64,000 nt of DNA from Halotia branconii CENA392 (lineage in GTDB: Bacteria; Cyanobacteriota; Cyanobacteriia; Cyanobacteriales; Nostocaceae). Below, piece by piece: positions 29,147-38,414 of the stretch. Both the position numbers and the translations under genes were made by a program. The notes beneath the pieces were generated by a model. It ran no database searches. It had not been told where the DNA came from and saw only the letters and a program-made list of their open reading frames with translations. The DNA lies in contig NZ_CP124543.1 in NCBI RefSeq assembly GCF_029953635.1, forward strand, positions 3,513,455-3,577,454, in the 5' to 3' direction. Every line of letters starts with the position of its first letter. The stretch's first letter is position 1.

Positions 29147-29565
29147 CAAAGTCTTGAATGGTTATCCTTTATGGTGGATTATTGAGATGTTGTCCTTTTC
29201 CTCACTTAACTTGCCTTTGCGTCCTTAAAGTCTCAAAAGTGGTTATTACTTTCTTGGAGACCATCAGAGCATCGGCATCAGTCCAGTAAGGATACGTAGA
29301 GCAGTAGTATTTACAATGCGTTATTATATATCCCTTTGAAAGTGTCAGGTGAAAAAACACTGATTAAATAATAATCCTTCTAGCTCACAAGTTAAGTGTT
29401 GGCTCAAGATGACCCTAGCTGTAAAACAAACTGCACTTTCATTGGCTTACTACTTTCCCATATCCAACGGACGTTAAGCCTCTAGCAAAGTTCACAAGCA
29501 AGTAAGGGAGTTTCCGGCAAAGGATGGGTTAAAAATGTGTATTCTTCAACCATCATTAATGCCTA
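29147..29565. other. Intergenic region upstream of the response regulator
   Basis: Non-coding, presumably carrying the response-regulator promoter and 5' leader. No conserved ORF, RNA fold or repeat was recognised. Confidence 0.5.
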
Positions 29566-29835
29566 TCAAGGTTCTTGGATAATCCGCTCAGTAACTTCCG
29601 GTTTTGCTTGGCGATACCAGACACCATCCGAGTAAACAACTATTATCGTTCCAGAACCACAAACTCGCAAGTAATTGGCTTTGTTTCCCGAAATGCAAAG
29701 GGAAGGACTGACTTGCTGCTGATCGAGATCTAGCTTTTTTTCAGTGTTCCCAAGATTCTGGATTAGCTTGCTATGAACAGCAGTTAGTAAATGTCTGGTC
29801 AGGACAAATAAAAGCAAGTCACTGAATTTTTGCAA
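29566..29835 (-). CDS. Small hypothetical protein
   Basis: An 89-residue frame. Its C-terminal half (LCISGNKANYLRVCGSGTIIVVYSDGVWYRQAKPE, residues about 47-81) has the balanced composition and beta-rich pattern of a real protein, while the N-terminal half is less convincing. I do not recognise a family. It could be a genuine short gene of cyanobacteria or a chance frame. Confidence 0.4.
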   Translation of the reverse strand: MQKFSDLLLFVLTRHLLTAVHSKLIQNLGNTEKKLDLDQQQVSPSLCISGNKANYLRVCGSGTIIVVYSDGVWYRQAKPEVTERIIQEP

Positions 29836-30137
29836 TTCCTGAAGTTTCTACACAATTACTTAAGGCGTTGTAATCTAGGAAATTAGTAGTTTTGGGGATT
29901 TGACGGCTGCACTGGATCACTGTATTGTTACTCATCGAGCGGCTCCCTGATTACAGTTCTATAACAATTTCTCCGCTTTGAAAATAAAGTTGACCATATA
30001 AAAATATTCGTAACTTACAGAACAGAACCCGAAAATTATCAGTAATTAGGTATTTTTACTTAAGTAAACCTGCGATCGCCTAGTTCGGGAACCCGTACAT
30101 AAGCAATTGTTGCTATTACATGCTGCTGTTAGGTAAA
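29836..30137. promoter_or_regulatory. groESL upstream region
   Basis: About 300 bases before the CIRCE element, AT-rich, holding the heat-shock promoter. A TTGCTA...TAGGTA pair near 30109-30136 could be -35/-10 boxes, but this is a weak call. One HIP1-like GCGATCGC lies at about 30073. Confidence 0.35.
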
Positions 30138-30164
30138 TTAGCACTCAGGAGTTGAGAGTGCTAA
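30138..30164 (+). promoter_or_regulatory. CIRCE element (HrcA operator) of groESL
   Basis: TTAGCACTC (30138-30146), a 9-nt spacer, and GAGTGCTAA (30156-30164) match the CIRCE consensus perfectly. It ends 18 nt before the groES start codon, so HrcA bound here would block transcription of groESL until heat shock. Confidence 0.95.
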
Positions 30165-30182
30165 CTCTGGAGAAAAATTTTT

Positions 30183-30494
30183 ATGGCAGCTGTATCTCTA
30201 AGCGTTTCTACAGTTAAACCTTTAGGCGATCGCGTTTTCGTGAAAGTGAGCGCCTCTGAGGAAAAGACCGCAGGTGGTTTGTATTTACCCGACACCGCCA
30301 AAGAAAAGCCCCAGGTAGGGGAAGTAGTCGCCCTCGGTCCTGGCAGACGTAATGACGACGGTAGCCGTCAGGAATTGGAAATTAAAGTCGGCGATAAGGT
30401 GCTGTACTCCAAGTACGCTGGTACTGACATCAAGCTCGGCACAGAAGAATATGTACTGCTTTCTGAAAAAGACATTTTAGCAGTCGTTATCTAA
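30183..30494 (+). CDS. groES: Co-chaperonin GroES
   Basis: A 103-residue 10-kDa chaperonin that caps GroEL. The start [12 protein letters not shown], the mobile loop [19 protein letters not shown] and the ending [13 protein letters not shown] are conserved. It leads the groESL operon under CIRCE control, 183 nt before groEL. Confidence 0.97.
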   Translation: MAAVSLSVSTVKPLGDRVFVKVSASEEKTAGGLYLPDTAKEKPQVGEVVALGPGRRNDDGSRQELEIKVGDKVLYSKYAGTDIKLGTEEYVLLSEKDILAVVI

Positions 30495-30677
30495 CAGGGA
30501 TTAGGGACTAGGAACTAGGAAAAAAGGCAGGGGAGCAGGGAGCAGGGAGCAGGGAGAAATAGATAATTCCTCTTCATCCCCCTTGCACCCCGCACCCTGC
30601 CCCAATTCCTCTTAATTGCCCCACGCCCCATGCCCAATTCAAGAAAAAATTGACTTACTCCCTGAATTAAGACACCT
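30495..30677 (+). repeat. groES-groEL spacer with GGGAGCA-type repeat
   Basis: An unusually long operon spacer containing three direct copies of AGGGAGC (about 30536-30556), facing pyrimidine-rich CCCCTTGCACCCC and GCCCCACGCCCCATGCCC blocks. It can form an imperfect hairpin between groES and groEL. Confidence 0.5.
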
Positions 30678-32315
30678 ATGGCAAAGCGCATTATCTACAA
30701 CGAAAACGCCCGTCGTGCTTTGGAACGAGGCATGGACATTTTGTCTGAGGCTGTAGCTGTTACCCTTGGGCCTAAAGGTCGTAACGTAGTTCTAGAAAAG
30801 AAATTTGGCGCACCACAAATTGTGAATGATGGTGTAACTATTGCCAAAGAAATTGAATTAGAAGACCACATTGAAAATACTGGTGTAGCTTTGATTCGTC
30901 AAGCTGCTTCTAAGACTAATGATGCTGCGGGTGATGGTACTACAACTGCCACAGTTTTAGCCCACGCGATCGTCAAGGAAGGTTTACGGAACGTTGCAGC
31001 AGGTGCTAATGCAATTTCCCTAAAGCGCGGTATTGATAAAGCCGCTAACTTTTTGGTAGACAAAATTGCTCAACACGCTAGTCCGGTAGAAGATTCTAAA
31101 GCTATTGCCCAAGTTGGTGCTATCTCAGCTGGTAACGACGAAGAAGTCGGTCAGATGATTGCCCAAGCAATGGACAAGGTAGGCAAGGAAGGCGTAATTT
31201 CCCTAGAAGAAGGGAAATCAATGACTACCGAGCTAGAAATCACCGAAGGGATGCGCTTTGATAAAGGCTATATCTCTCCCTATTTCGCAACTGATCCTGA
31301 ACGGATGGAAGCGATTTTTGATGAGCCTTTCTTACTGCTGACCGATAAGAAAATTGCTTTAGTGCAAGACCTAGTACCAGTGCTAGAACAAGTTGCTCGT
31401 GCTGGTCGTCCTTTGGTAATTATTGCCGAAGATATCGAAAAAGAAGCTTTGGCAACATTGGTAGTAAACCGTCTACGCGGTGTACTAAACGTTGCTGCTG
31501 TCAAGGCTCCTGGCTTTGGCGATCGCCGTAAAGCTATGCTAGAAGATATTGCCGTCTTGACTGGTGGTCAACTGATTACCGAAGACGCTGGTCTGAAGCT
31601 AGATAATACCAAGTTGGAAAGCTTGGGCAAAGCTCGTCGCATCACCATTACCAAAGACAACACCACAATTGTTGCTGAAGGTAACGAAGCTGGTGTTAAG
31701 GCTCGTGTTGAGCAAATTCGTCGTCAAATCGAAGAAACCGAATCTTCCTACGACAAAGAAAAACTGCAAGAGCGTCTTGCTAAACTCTCTGGCGGTGTGG
31801 CTGTGGTGAAAGTGGGTGCAGCCACTGAAACCGAAATGAAAGACAAAAAACTGCGCCTAGAAGACGCAATCAACGCTACTAAAGCTGCTGTGGAAGAAGG
31901 CATTGTTCCTGGCGGTGGTACAACTCTGGCTCACTTAGCTCCCAATTTGGAAGAGTGGGCAAAGAGCAATCTTAAGGATGAAGAGTTGATTGGCGCTTTG
32001 ATTGTCGCTCGTGCCTTACCTGCGCCTCTAAAACGGATTGCTGAAAACGCGGGTCAAAATGGTGCTGTCATCGCTGAACGCGTGAAAGAGAAGGATTTCA
32101 ACATTGGCTACAATGCTGCAACCAACGAGTTCGTTGATTTGTTAGCTGCTGGTATTGTTGACCCTGCCAAGGTGACTCGTTCTGCTTTGCAAAACGCCGC
32201 TTCTATCGCTGGTATGGTGTTGACAACCGAATGTATAGTTGTTGACAAGCCTGAACCCAAGGATGCTGCTCCTGCTGCTGGCGGTGGCATGGGTGGCGGC
32301 GACTTCGACTACTAA
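30678..32315 (+). CDS. groEL: Chaperonin GroEL (GroEL1)
   Basis: A 545-residue 60-kDa chaperonin, subunit of the double-heptamer folding chamber. The start [20 protein letters not shown], the ATP-site motifs [12 protein letters not shown] and [13 protein letters not shown], and [13 protein letters not shown] are clear. The C-terminus ends in a Gly/Met-rich tail [11 protein letters not shown]. Because it sits behind groES and CIRCE it is the GroEL1-type copy; cyanobacteria usually have a second, unlinked groEL2. Confidence 0.97.
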   Translation: MAKRIIYNENARRALERGMDILSEAVAVTLGPKGRNVVLEKKFGAPQIVNDGVTIAKEIELEDHIENTGVALIRQAASKTNDAAGDGTTTATVLAHAIVKEGLRNVAAGANAISLKRGIDKAANFLVDKIAQHASPVEDSKAIAQVGAISAGNDEEVGQMIAQAMDKVGKEGVISLEEGKSMTTELEITEGMRFDKGYISPYFATDPERMEAIFDEPFLLLTDKKIALVQDLVPVLEQVARAGRPLVIIAEDIEKEALATLVVNRLRGVLNVAAVKAPGFGDRRKAMLEDIAVLTGGQLITEDAGLKLDNTKLESLGKARRITITKDNTTIVAEGNEAGVKARVEQIRRQIEETESSYDKEKLQERLAKLSGGVAVVKVGAATETEMKDKKLRLEDAINATKAAVEEGIVPGGGTTLAHLAPNLEEWAKSNLKDEELIGALIVARALPAPLKRIAENAGQNGAVIAERVKEKDFNIGYNAATNEFVDLLAAGIVDPAKVTRSALQNAASIAGMVLTTECIVVDKPEPKDAAPAAGGGMGGGDFDY

Positions 32316-32342
32316 TATCTTAATAATCCCTGTTTGTAAAAT

Positions 32343-32376
32343 AGCTGCTTCCCTTGTGGAGGCGGCTGTTTTTTTA
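32343..32376 (+). terminator. Terminator of groESL
   Basis: A 10-bp stem (AGCTGCTTCC, 32343-32352, with GGAGGCGGCT, 32358-32367, including G-T pairs), a 5-nt loop and GTTTTTTTA after it, 28 nt past the groEL stop. Confidence 0.85.
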
Positions 32377-32411
32377 TGAGAAGATTTTTGGAGTGAGGAC
32401 AAAACAGAGAT

Positions 32412-32605
32412 TTGAGTTACGACAACGCTTGTAAATATTTAGCCGAACAGTACCTAGCGGAATTTATCCGTTGGTTGCTTGGGGTAGAAGTGCAAAAAAA
32501 AAATTGAAGTATTAAAAACGGAACTCACCCTTGAACCAATACGCGCAGATTCCGTGACATTTGTACAAGTTCCGTGACATTTGTACAAGCAGCTAACCAA
32601 ATTAC
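32412..32605 (+). pseudogene. Remnant of an Rpn-type (DUF4351-like) nuclease gene
   Basis: The plus strand reads LSYDNACKYLAEQYLAEFIR and WLLGVEVQKK, then shifts frame in a run of ten A residues (32494-32503) to continue IEVLKTELTLEPIRADSVTF. It is disrupted again by a perfect 20-bp tandem duplication (copies 32550-32569 and 32570-32589), after which VQAANQIT follows. These blocks match the first 65 residues of the Rpn-type family. The rest of the gene is missing. Confidence 0.8.
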
Positions 32606-32943
32606 GTTTCCATTGTTAAATGATTAGTCTTGATAGTATTTAAGCTTTAATACTTAGTTCTACAATTCTCTCTAACAAGTAATATAAGACTTAAGCTTGT
32701 ATTCTTGTATTCTTCCTGAGACTGAAAATAGAGATGTTTAGAGACAGTCAAGCTATAGCAGTACTTGTTATCTACATGGTAATGAATCCACAAAGTAAGT
32801 TATATAATAATATCTGATTAATTGATTTTAGGATGATAAGTAATTCTGTTATGCAACTAGATTGATGTAAAGCGGTACTCTTAGAGTACAGCCAATATTA
32901 TGCAAATCGGCACGAAACCTTTGATTTTTCAACAATTTTGAAA
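32606..32943. other. Intergenic AT-rich region, nothing recognised
   Basis: About 340 bases between the Rpn remnant and the tRNA genes. No gene or clear repeat is visible apart from short ATTCTTGTATTCTT direct repeats. Confidence 0.4.
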
Positions 32944-33015
32944 AGCCCGTGACGAGGATTGAACTCGTGACCTCACCCTTACCAAGGGTGTGCTCTACCA
33001 CTGAGCCACACGGGC
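32944..33015 (-). tRNA. trnT: tRNA-Thr (GGT anticodon)
   Basis: On the minus strand the 7-bp acceptor stem GCCCGTG/CACGGGC, D arm GCTCAGTGGTAGAGC, anticodon loop CTTGGTAAG with anticodon GGT, and T loop GTTCAATCC fold into a cloverleaf. The 3' CCA is not encoded. It is transcribed after tRNA-Tyr, 58 nt apart. Confidence 0.95.
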
Positions 33016-33073
33016 AGACTTTCTTGAGATTTTAGATTTTGAATTATAAAATCCAAAATCTAAAACTTGAAGG

Positions 33074-33156
33074 TGGGCCGGGCTGGATTTGAACCAGCGT
33101 AGGCGTAAACCAACGGATTTACAGTCCGTCTCCATTAACCACTCGGACACCGACCC
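33074..33156 (-). tRNA. trnY: tRNA-Tyr (GTA anticodon)
   Basis: On the minus strand the acceptor stem GGGTCGG/CCGGCCC (one G-T pair), anticodon stem-loop GGACTGTAAATCC with anticodon GTA, a long variable arm as in bacterial class II tRNA-Tyr, and T loop GTTCAAATC are visible. The length is 83 nt, without encoded CCA. It is first in a tandem with tRNA-Thr. Confidence 0.95.
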
Positions 33157-33265
33157 GCATGTCCTACGATTGACAATAATAGCATCATGTTTTGAAAATT
33201 TCAAGCCTTTAAAAAATTCTTTGTAATTAGAACCGGGTTGCTACTGCAAACCCAGTTCCTCATAT

Positions 33266-35083
33266 CTAATTCAGGAGTTCTCCTGTTTCTTGCAGGGAGT
33301 GTAGGCGGCGGTAAATACCTTCATGACGCAACAATTCATCATGGCTACCCACTTCTACAATCTTGCCCTGATCTAGAACCACAATTTTATCGGCTTCCCG
33401 TACTGTACTCAGACGGTGGGCAATTACGATTGTGGTGCAGGTTCCCTGGATTGTTCGCATCGCTAGCTGAATTGAACGCTCAGACTCATAATCTAAGCTA
33501 GAAGTAGCCTCGTCAAAAATCAGCACATCTGGTTCTACTAACAACGCCCTTGCTATTCCTAAGCGCTGTCTTTGTCCTCCAGAGAGCCTCACACCGCGTT
33601 CCCCGACAACAGTGTAATAGCCTTGGGAAAGGTGCTGCACGACTTCATCAACTCTGGCAATTCTACAGGCTTCCTGAACCTCCTCAAAAGTAGCATTTGG
33701 TCTACCATAAGTGAGGTTTTCTAAAACAGTACCGTTGAAAACGTCCACTTCTTGGTGAACGATCGCCAGCCTCCGTCTATACTTACCTACATCTAAGGTG
33801 CGAATATCTTGACCATCTATCAAAATTTGACCTTGTTGAGGTTCAAAATATCGCAACAGCAGTTTCACTAAAGTAGATTTACCAGAACCAGAACGTCCAA
33901 CTAAAGCCACTGTTTGGTATGGCTCAATCAATAAGTTGATATCTTGCAAAACTTGACGCTTGTCATCATACCCAAAATGGACATGAGATAATTCAACTTT
34001 ACCAGTGAATTTATATGGTTCTGTCTGGTTGATATCTTCTAAAAGTCCGGCTGAATCATCTTTAATTGGCTCTTGCAAAAACTCGTGAAACCGCAGCATC
34101 GAAGAATAACGACGGGCAAAAACTTCTGCCAAGGTACTAATAGGTTCCAACTCAGCATAAGCCATGCTCGAAAGAGTTAAGGTCATGACAAAATGACCAA
34201 GAGAAATTCTCCCGTTAACTGTTGCAGCTAATGTTAAACCCAAAATTGCAAACACACAAAACTGAATTACAGTCTTTTGCCAAGTTAACAGTTTTACATA
34301 ACCTTTGTGGATGCGATAATCAACTACTATTAGCTCACGATCTAATCGTTGCTCTTGCCGTTTGAGTTCTTGAGATTCTGTCGCAAAGGCTTTCACCGTT
34401 TTAATATTGGTGATTAGTTCAGAAGTCCGGCTTTCGGTATTCTCTATATATTTATCTAGGCGACTTTCGTACCAAATCAGCCGCTTCAAAGTTTTAAAGC
34501 TTAAGCTGAGGATAACTACAAAAGAAATTAGATATAAAACCGCAATTCGCCACTCAATCACCAAGATAAACACAAAAATTGCTAGCACGCGTACCAGTTT
34601 AGGAATCAACTGACCGGCAATTTCGGGATATGTCCAAGTATGATTAGAAATACCTTTTGCTACTCGTCCGGCAATACGCCCAGGGTTATTTTCATCATAA
34701 AATTCTAGGGGAAGAGTGAGAATTTTTTCGATAGCTGTTTGGTTTTTTTCTCGACGCGCCCTTAAGGTTATATCCCAGTGAAACCAACTAGTAACCCAAG
34801 GTTGTGTGGGCGCTTTAACTACGGTGACAATGAATATTAATCCCAGTAATATGCCTAAAGATAGAGGTTTATTTACTGGGGAATTGATATTTTCTGCAAA
34901 ACCTGCGATCGCTACTTGTAGTGGTTTATCCAAAGGTTGATTAGACAGAACATTTAAAATCTGCCCAATCGCATAAGGAACAACCAAATCAATAATTTCG
35001 TAAATGCCGGATGCTGCAATACTAAAAATACTCAGCCTCCAGTAAGGACGGAAGTAATTGACAATATCTGTGAATTTTGCCAT
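33266..35083 (-). CDS. ABC transporter, fused permease and ATPase (exporter type)
   Basis: A 605-residue half-transporter of the ABCB/MsbA type. The N-terminal 330 residues hold about six membrane helices. The ATPase has Walker A GRSGSGKST, signature LSGGQRQRLGIARAL, Walker B VLIFDEATSSLD and the H-loop IVIAHRLST. It would act as a homodimer exporting a lipid or hydrophobic compound; the substrate cannot be told. The ATG at 35083 (MAKFTDIVNYFRPYW) is preferred to an earlier one at 35098. Confidence 0.93.
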   Translation of the reverse strand: MAKFTDIVNYFRPYWRLSIFSIAASGIYEIIDLVVPYAIGQILNVLSNQPLDKPLQVAIAGFAENINSPVNKPLSLGILLGLIFIVTVVKAPTQPWVTSWFHWDITLRARREKNQTAIEKILTLPLEFYDENNPGRIAGRVAKGISNHTWTYPEIAGQLIPKLVRVLAIFVFILVIEWRIAVLYLISFVVILSLSFKTLKRLIWYESRLDKYIENTESRTSELITNIKTVKAFATESQELKRQEQRLDRELIVVDYRIHKGYVKLLTWQKTVIQFCVFAILGLTLAATVNGRISLGHFVMTLTLSSMAYAELEPISTLAEVFARRYSSMLRFHEFLQEPIKDDSAGLLEDINQTEPYKFTGKVELSHVHFGYDDKRQVLQDINLLIEPYQTVALVGRSGSGKSTLVKLLLRYFEPQQGQILIDGQDIRTLDVGKYRRRLAIVHQEVDVFNGTVLENLTYGRPNATFEEVQEACRIARVDEVVQHLSQGYYTVVGERGVRLSGGQRQRLGIARALLVEPDVLIFDEATSSLDYESERSIQLAMRTIQGTCTTIVIAHRLSTVREADKIVVLDQGKIVEVGSHDELLRHEGIYRRLHSLQETGELLN

Positions 35084-35177
35084 GATGCACCTTTCCAAGA
35101 GCGCGATCGTTGAGCTTGGAATCTACATGCTACATGCATACTACAACGTAGTCAAGAACCACAACCTTAAATCACTC

Positions 35178-35966
35178 TTAAGGAGTAGTTGATAGTTTGG
35201 CGGGAAAAAATTCCAAACGATAACGGTAAAGGGCAACTGGTCGAGAATTTGCGATAAAATAATCAGGATCTTGGGGTGAAAGATAAACAGCAGTCACTTG
35301 ATCTGCTAATATTGCTGGACTTGATTGAGCAAGTTTTTGGTAAGCGGTAGTAGATTCTACTGAATTGAAATAAGGGCGGGAACCACCTTTAAATAATTGT
35401 TGAAATACTTCTGTAGTAATGAACTTACCATCAGAGGTAGTTTCTGTGTTACGTGCGGTAACAATAGAAATTAATTGACGTTCTCCACGCAAAAACGTGA
35501 TCTGGCGGTTAGGCGAATCTGGATCTACCTTAGTAGATAAAACAGCTTTGTCACCTAAATAAGCTCTTGCCAAATTCAAGCTATTAAACGCTCTGTCTGC
35601 TACTAAAATTACTGATTGATTATCTACTTTAGGAATAAATTTTAATCCAGTAATAGAAGGTTTTTCTAAAACAAATCTGACTAAAAAACTTACAGGCTGA
35701 TTTAATTGTTGACGATTACCTTCAAATCCAGGTGTGACGATATCTGGCGCTAAAGGTGCAACCAAATCTACCAAAGTACTTGTAACTTGCCAAGAACCTG
35801 CCATCCAATTAGGATAAATCAAATCTCCTGAAGCTGGCTGTACTGAAGTCAATTTTTCCCACTGAGGAAAGTGTGCTAGACGTTGGGATAATTCTCCTGC
35901 TGTAGCTTTTCCACTTCCACTTAGTAGGAATAAAACAATTAAACAAAAACTCCAAATCGACCTCAT
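35178..35966 (-). CDS. Exported conserved cyanobacterial protein (DUF6816-like)
   Basis: A 262-residue protein with a classic signal peptide (RSIWSFCLIVLFLLSGSG then KATAGE, likely cleaved after Ala). The mature part has a lipocalin-like or beta-barrel feel: MAGSWQVTSTLVDLVAPL, ITFLRGERQLISIVTA, YRYRLEFFPA. I believe it is the DUF6816 family of cyanobacterial and plastid lumen proteins, but this is from memory and not certain. It lies 94 nt upstream of the ABC exporter gene on the same strand. Confidence 0.7.
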   Translation of the reverse strand: MRSIWSFCLIVLFLLSGSGKATAGELSQRLAHFPQWEKLTSVQPASGDLIYPNWMAGSWQVTSTLVDLVAPLAPDIVTPGFEGNRQQLNQPVSFLVRFVLEKPSITGLKFIPKVDNQSVILVADRAFNSLNLARAYLGDKAVLSTKVDPDSPNRQITFLRGERQLISIVTARNTETTSDGKFITTEVFQQLFKGGSRPYFNSVESTTAYQKLAQSSPAILADQVTAVYLSPQDPDYFIANSRPVALYRYRLEFFPAKLSTTP

Positions 35967-36082
35967 AGCAAGTATTCAAATTTTAGTAAGCTGATGAGCC
36001 TTCAAATTGAATAAAATCAGAGCTAAAGCCTTTACTACAAGCAAATCATTCTAGAAAAACAAATGATGATTAGCTGCTCAAA

Positions 36083-36490
36083 TCACAAAGTTTCAATAGG
36101 TAAAGGTTGCCAAATTTCTCCATACTGCTCTTTTAAAGCTTGCCAAGCTTCCACTTGACCTGGTTCGTATTCTCCTGGTTTACCCCACTGCAAAAATAAG
36201 CTTAAAGCAGACTCTTGTTTCTCATCTAAAAACCGAATGGCATAAGTTGTAAAATTTCCTCTTTTCGCTTCACCTGTTTCAAGTTTGACTTGAGTAATTT
36301 TATCCATATTCAAGTGAAACTCAAAGCCTTCGGTGTGCATATTGGCATACTTACCTTTGAGCAATTCGGCATAAAATAGTTTTTCTATTTTGCCGCGTAC
36401 TTCTAATACAGCAGCACTACTAGTAACAATTAATCGCAAAGTCCCTAGAGTTTCACAAGCTTCTAAAAAGTCTTTCAAAGTATTACTCAT
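36083..36490 (-). CDS. ChuX/HutX-like heme-utilisation protein
   Basis: A 135-residue protein resembling the small heme-binding ChuX/HutX domain: LRLIVTSSAAVLEVRGKIEK, YANMHTEGFEFHLNMDKITQVKLE and TTYAIRFLDEKQESALSLFLQWGKPGEYEPGQVEAWQAL (in pieces, residues 18-120). In this family such proteins bind or traffic heme; no transporter or heme oxygenase lies next to it. The assignment is from pattern memory; alternatives are an uncharacterised cyanobacterial protein of the same fold. Confidence 0.6.
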   Translation of the reverse strand: MSNTLKDFLEACETLGTLRLIVTSSAAVLEVRGKIEKLFYAELLKGKYANMHTEGFEFHLNMDKITQVKLETGEAKRGNFTTYAIRFLDEKQESALSLFLQWGKPGEYEPGQVEAWQALKEQYGEIWQPLPIETL

Positions 36491-36607
36491 AATTTTTAAT
36501 CAGGAGTTAAATATTTATTGAGGAAGTATTCATACCAATTTTACGTGAGGTTGGGCTTTATTCTCACGACTTGTTGGGCATATCTGAATTTCAACTGAGG
36601 CCAAAAA

Positions 36608-37357
36608 TCAAAGCGGCTTTTGAGTAGGTATACCAGCACTACGGGGAAACTTAGCTGGTGTAGTTGCTACTTTACGTAAATACAAACAGTGACGGATACT
36701 CTCACTAAGAGGAGTTGTAAATTTTTCTATGGATTCAATTATGCCACCTAACTGGTTAACAGCATTTTCCAGAGTAACTGTTTCATCTTCTGTCCAATTA
36801 CCACGGTAGATTACAGCTAAACCGCCCTGTTTGAGTAACGGTAGTGTATATTCTGCACACACCGAAGCCGACCCTACAGCACGTATTAAAGCTAGGTCAT
36901 AGGCTTTTCGGTGTTGGGGTTGTTGTCCTATTTCTTCGGCTCTACCAATCAGAGTTTCGGTATTAGTCAATGCAAGTTCATTCAAGATTTTTTCGAGAAA
37001 AACAATTTTTTTCCGAGTTGAATCCATCAGAGTAATTTTGCAATTGGGGACAGCAATTCCTATGGGAATACCAGGAAAACCTGCACCTGTGCCAATATCA
37101 ATCACAGATGCATTCTCTGGAAGAGACGGGATAAATTGCCCTTGTAGCGCAATTCCCCGCAAAGAATCCCAAAGATGCTTTTCCCAAAACTCTTGGGGGT
37201 CAGTGATGCGAGTTAAATTAAACTGCCGATTACCTGCCAAAATTAATTCATACAGCTTTTGAAATTGTACTTGCTGTTGAGGATTGGGTTGCCAATTTAG
37301 AGTTTGCTGCCAAATTTCTGTCATTTCTGGCAGCAAGGGAGTTATTGAGTTTGTCAT
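36608..37357 (-). CDS. rsmG: 16S rRNA (guanine527-N7)-methyltransferase RsmG
   Basis: A 249-residue GidB/RsmG enzyme that makes m7G527 in 16S rRNA. Conserved pieces are QFNLTRITDPQEFWEKHLWDSLRG, the SAM motif VIDIGTGAGFPGIPIGIAVP, LMDSTRKKIVFLEKI and IGRAEE. The last 20 residues (ATTPAKFPRSAGIPTQKPL) match the family ending PxxYPRRxGxPxxxPL. It follows the CbiO-like ATPase gene on the same strand with a repeat-bearing gap of 86 nt. Confidence 0.95.
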   Translation of the reverse strand: MTNSITPLLPEMTEIWQQTLNWQPNPQQQVQFQKLYELILAGNRQFNLTRITDPQEFWEKHLWDSLRGIALQGQFIPSLPENASVIDIGTGAGFPGIPIGIAVPNCKITLMDSTRKKIVFLEKILNELALTNTETLIGRAEEIGQQPQHRKAYDLALIRAVGSASVCAEYTLPLLKQGGLAVIYRGNWTEDETVTLENAVNQLGGIIESIEKFTTPLSESIRHCLYLRKVATTPAKFPRSAGIPTQKPL

Positions 37358-37443
37358 TACTCAGTGGTCAATAATTAAAAGTTATTCTCGCTGCTCCTGG
37401 TCACTGAGCGTAGTCGAAGTGCTGCTTTCTTGCCTTTTCAACT
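37358..37443. repeat. Copy of the GAGCGTAGTCGAAGT repeat between two genes
   Basis: GGTCACTGAGCGTAGTCGAA at about 37399-37418, one member of the dispersed repeat family seen at 15.5, 20.5, 21.4, 39.4 and 55.1 kb. Confidence 0.7.
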
Positions 37444-38118
37444 TCATGCTGCTGGTTGGGGTTCCTTCATTTTGGCTCTTAATACAGCTGGCTCGACTGA
37501 TTGTAATTCACCGTGGTTGAGTGTCCAACAACTATCTGCGATCGCTAGCATATCACCAGCATCATGTGTCACTACCAACAGTGTCCAATCTTGTTTAAGT
37601 TTTGCCAGTAAATTTACTAGTTGGCGACGCATTGACCAATCCAATCCGGCTGTTGGTTCATCCAGTAACAATAAATTTGGCTGGCGAATTAATTGTACAG
37701 CCAAAGCCAAACGCCGCTGCTGACCACCACTCATTGCATGAGGTGCTACCGAAAGTGATAAATGATCTAATCCTACTTCGATCAATGCTTGTCTAACTCG
37801 CTCTGACCCTAACTCAGGATGCCCTAAACGCAATTCCTCTAAAATCGTACCACCGCAAAAGTGACGCTCTGGAAATTGAAACACCAACCCAGCCAATTGC
37901 TGTAGCTGTTCGGCTATCAGTTCTTGTTCTCGCCAGAAAACCCCACCAGAGGTTGGTTCGGCCAGTCCCGATAAAATTTCTAGGAGAGTACTTTTGCCGG
38001 AACCACTAGGACCAATAATTAAACCCAGTTTTTGGGGCGGTAATTCTAAATTGATTGATTTGAGAATCGCTGAAGGGCAAGCTGTGGGATGATAAGTAAG
38101 ATTTCTGAGATAGAGCAT
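37444..38118 (-). CDS. Stand-alone ABC ATPase, CbiO/EcfA-like
   Basis: A 224-residue ATP-binding subunit without membrane part. It has Walker A GPSGSGKSTLL, Q-loop LVFQFPERHF typical of CbiO/EcfA (FQ-P), signature MSGGQQRRLALAVQL, Walker B NLLLLDEPTAGLD and a switch His (VVTHDAGD). It resembles energy-coupling-factor ATPases and the plant plastid ABCI11/NAP14 protein. No membrane partner lies nearby, so metal or vitamin import is only suggested by the family. Confidence 0.85.
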   Translation of the reverse strand: MLYLRNLTYHPTACPSAILKSINLELPPQKLGLIIGPSGSGKSTLLEILSGLAEPTSGGVFWREQELIAEQLQQLAGLVFQFPERHFCGGTILEELRLGHPELGSERVRQALIEVGLDHLSLSVAPHAMSGGQQRRLALAVQLIRQPNLLLLDEPTAGLDWSMRRQLVNLLAKLKQDWTLLVVTHDAGDMLAIADSCWTLNHGELQSVEPAVLRAKMKEPQPAA

Positions 38119-38414
38119 TTATTTAAAATTACCAAGAATTTGGCGAATAACTCATTAATTAAGATTTAGCTACACTAAAAACATTACATTTGCATTCAGA
38201 CTTTAATTTAGCAGCAAAAGTTCGGTTGTCTTCTTTTATTGTGGCAGACTACCCACTAAATAAGAGCTACACCAAATTATGGGAACTTGAAAAAATTACC
38301 AAGGTCAATCTTAATAGAATTTTTTGGCTGAAACAGAAGTAAATTAAAACTAGATTTTTTGTATCTTAAATAACATATACAACTCTTTCAACCGCAATTT
38401 CCCTGAGGACTGTA
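38119..38414. other. Divergent intergenic region, nothing recognised
   Basis: About 296 AT-rich bases between two divergent genes, presumably carrying both promoters. No repeat or small gene was recognised. Confidence 0.45.

Noticed and set aside
29836..30137. Possible riboswitch or small RNA upstream of groES
   Set aside because: No conserved fold or motif seen; the only clear signal is CIRCE.
32142..32402. 86-codon minus-strand frame at the end of groEL
   Set aside because: Shadow of groEL codons and its terminator; no independent support.
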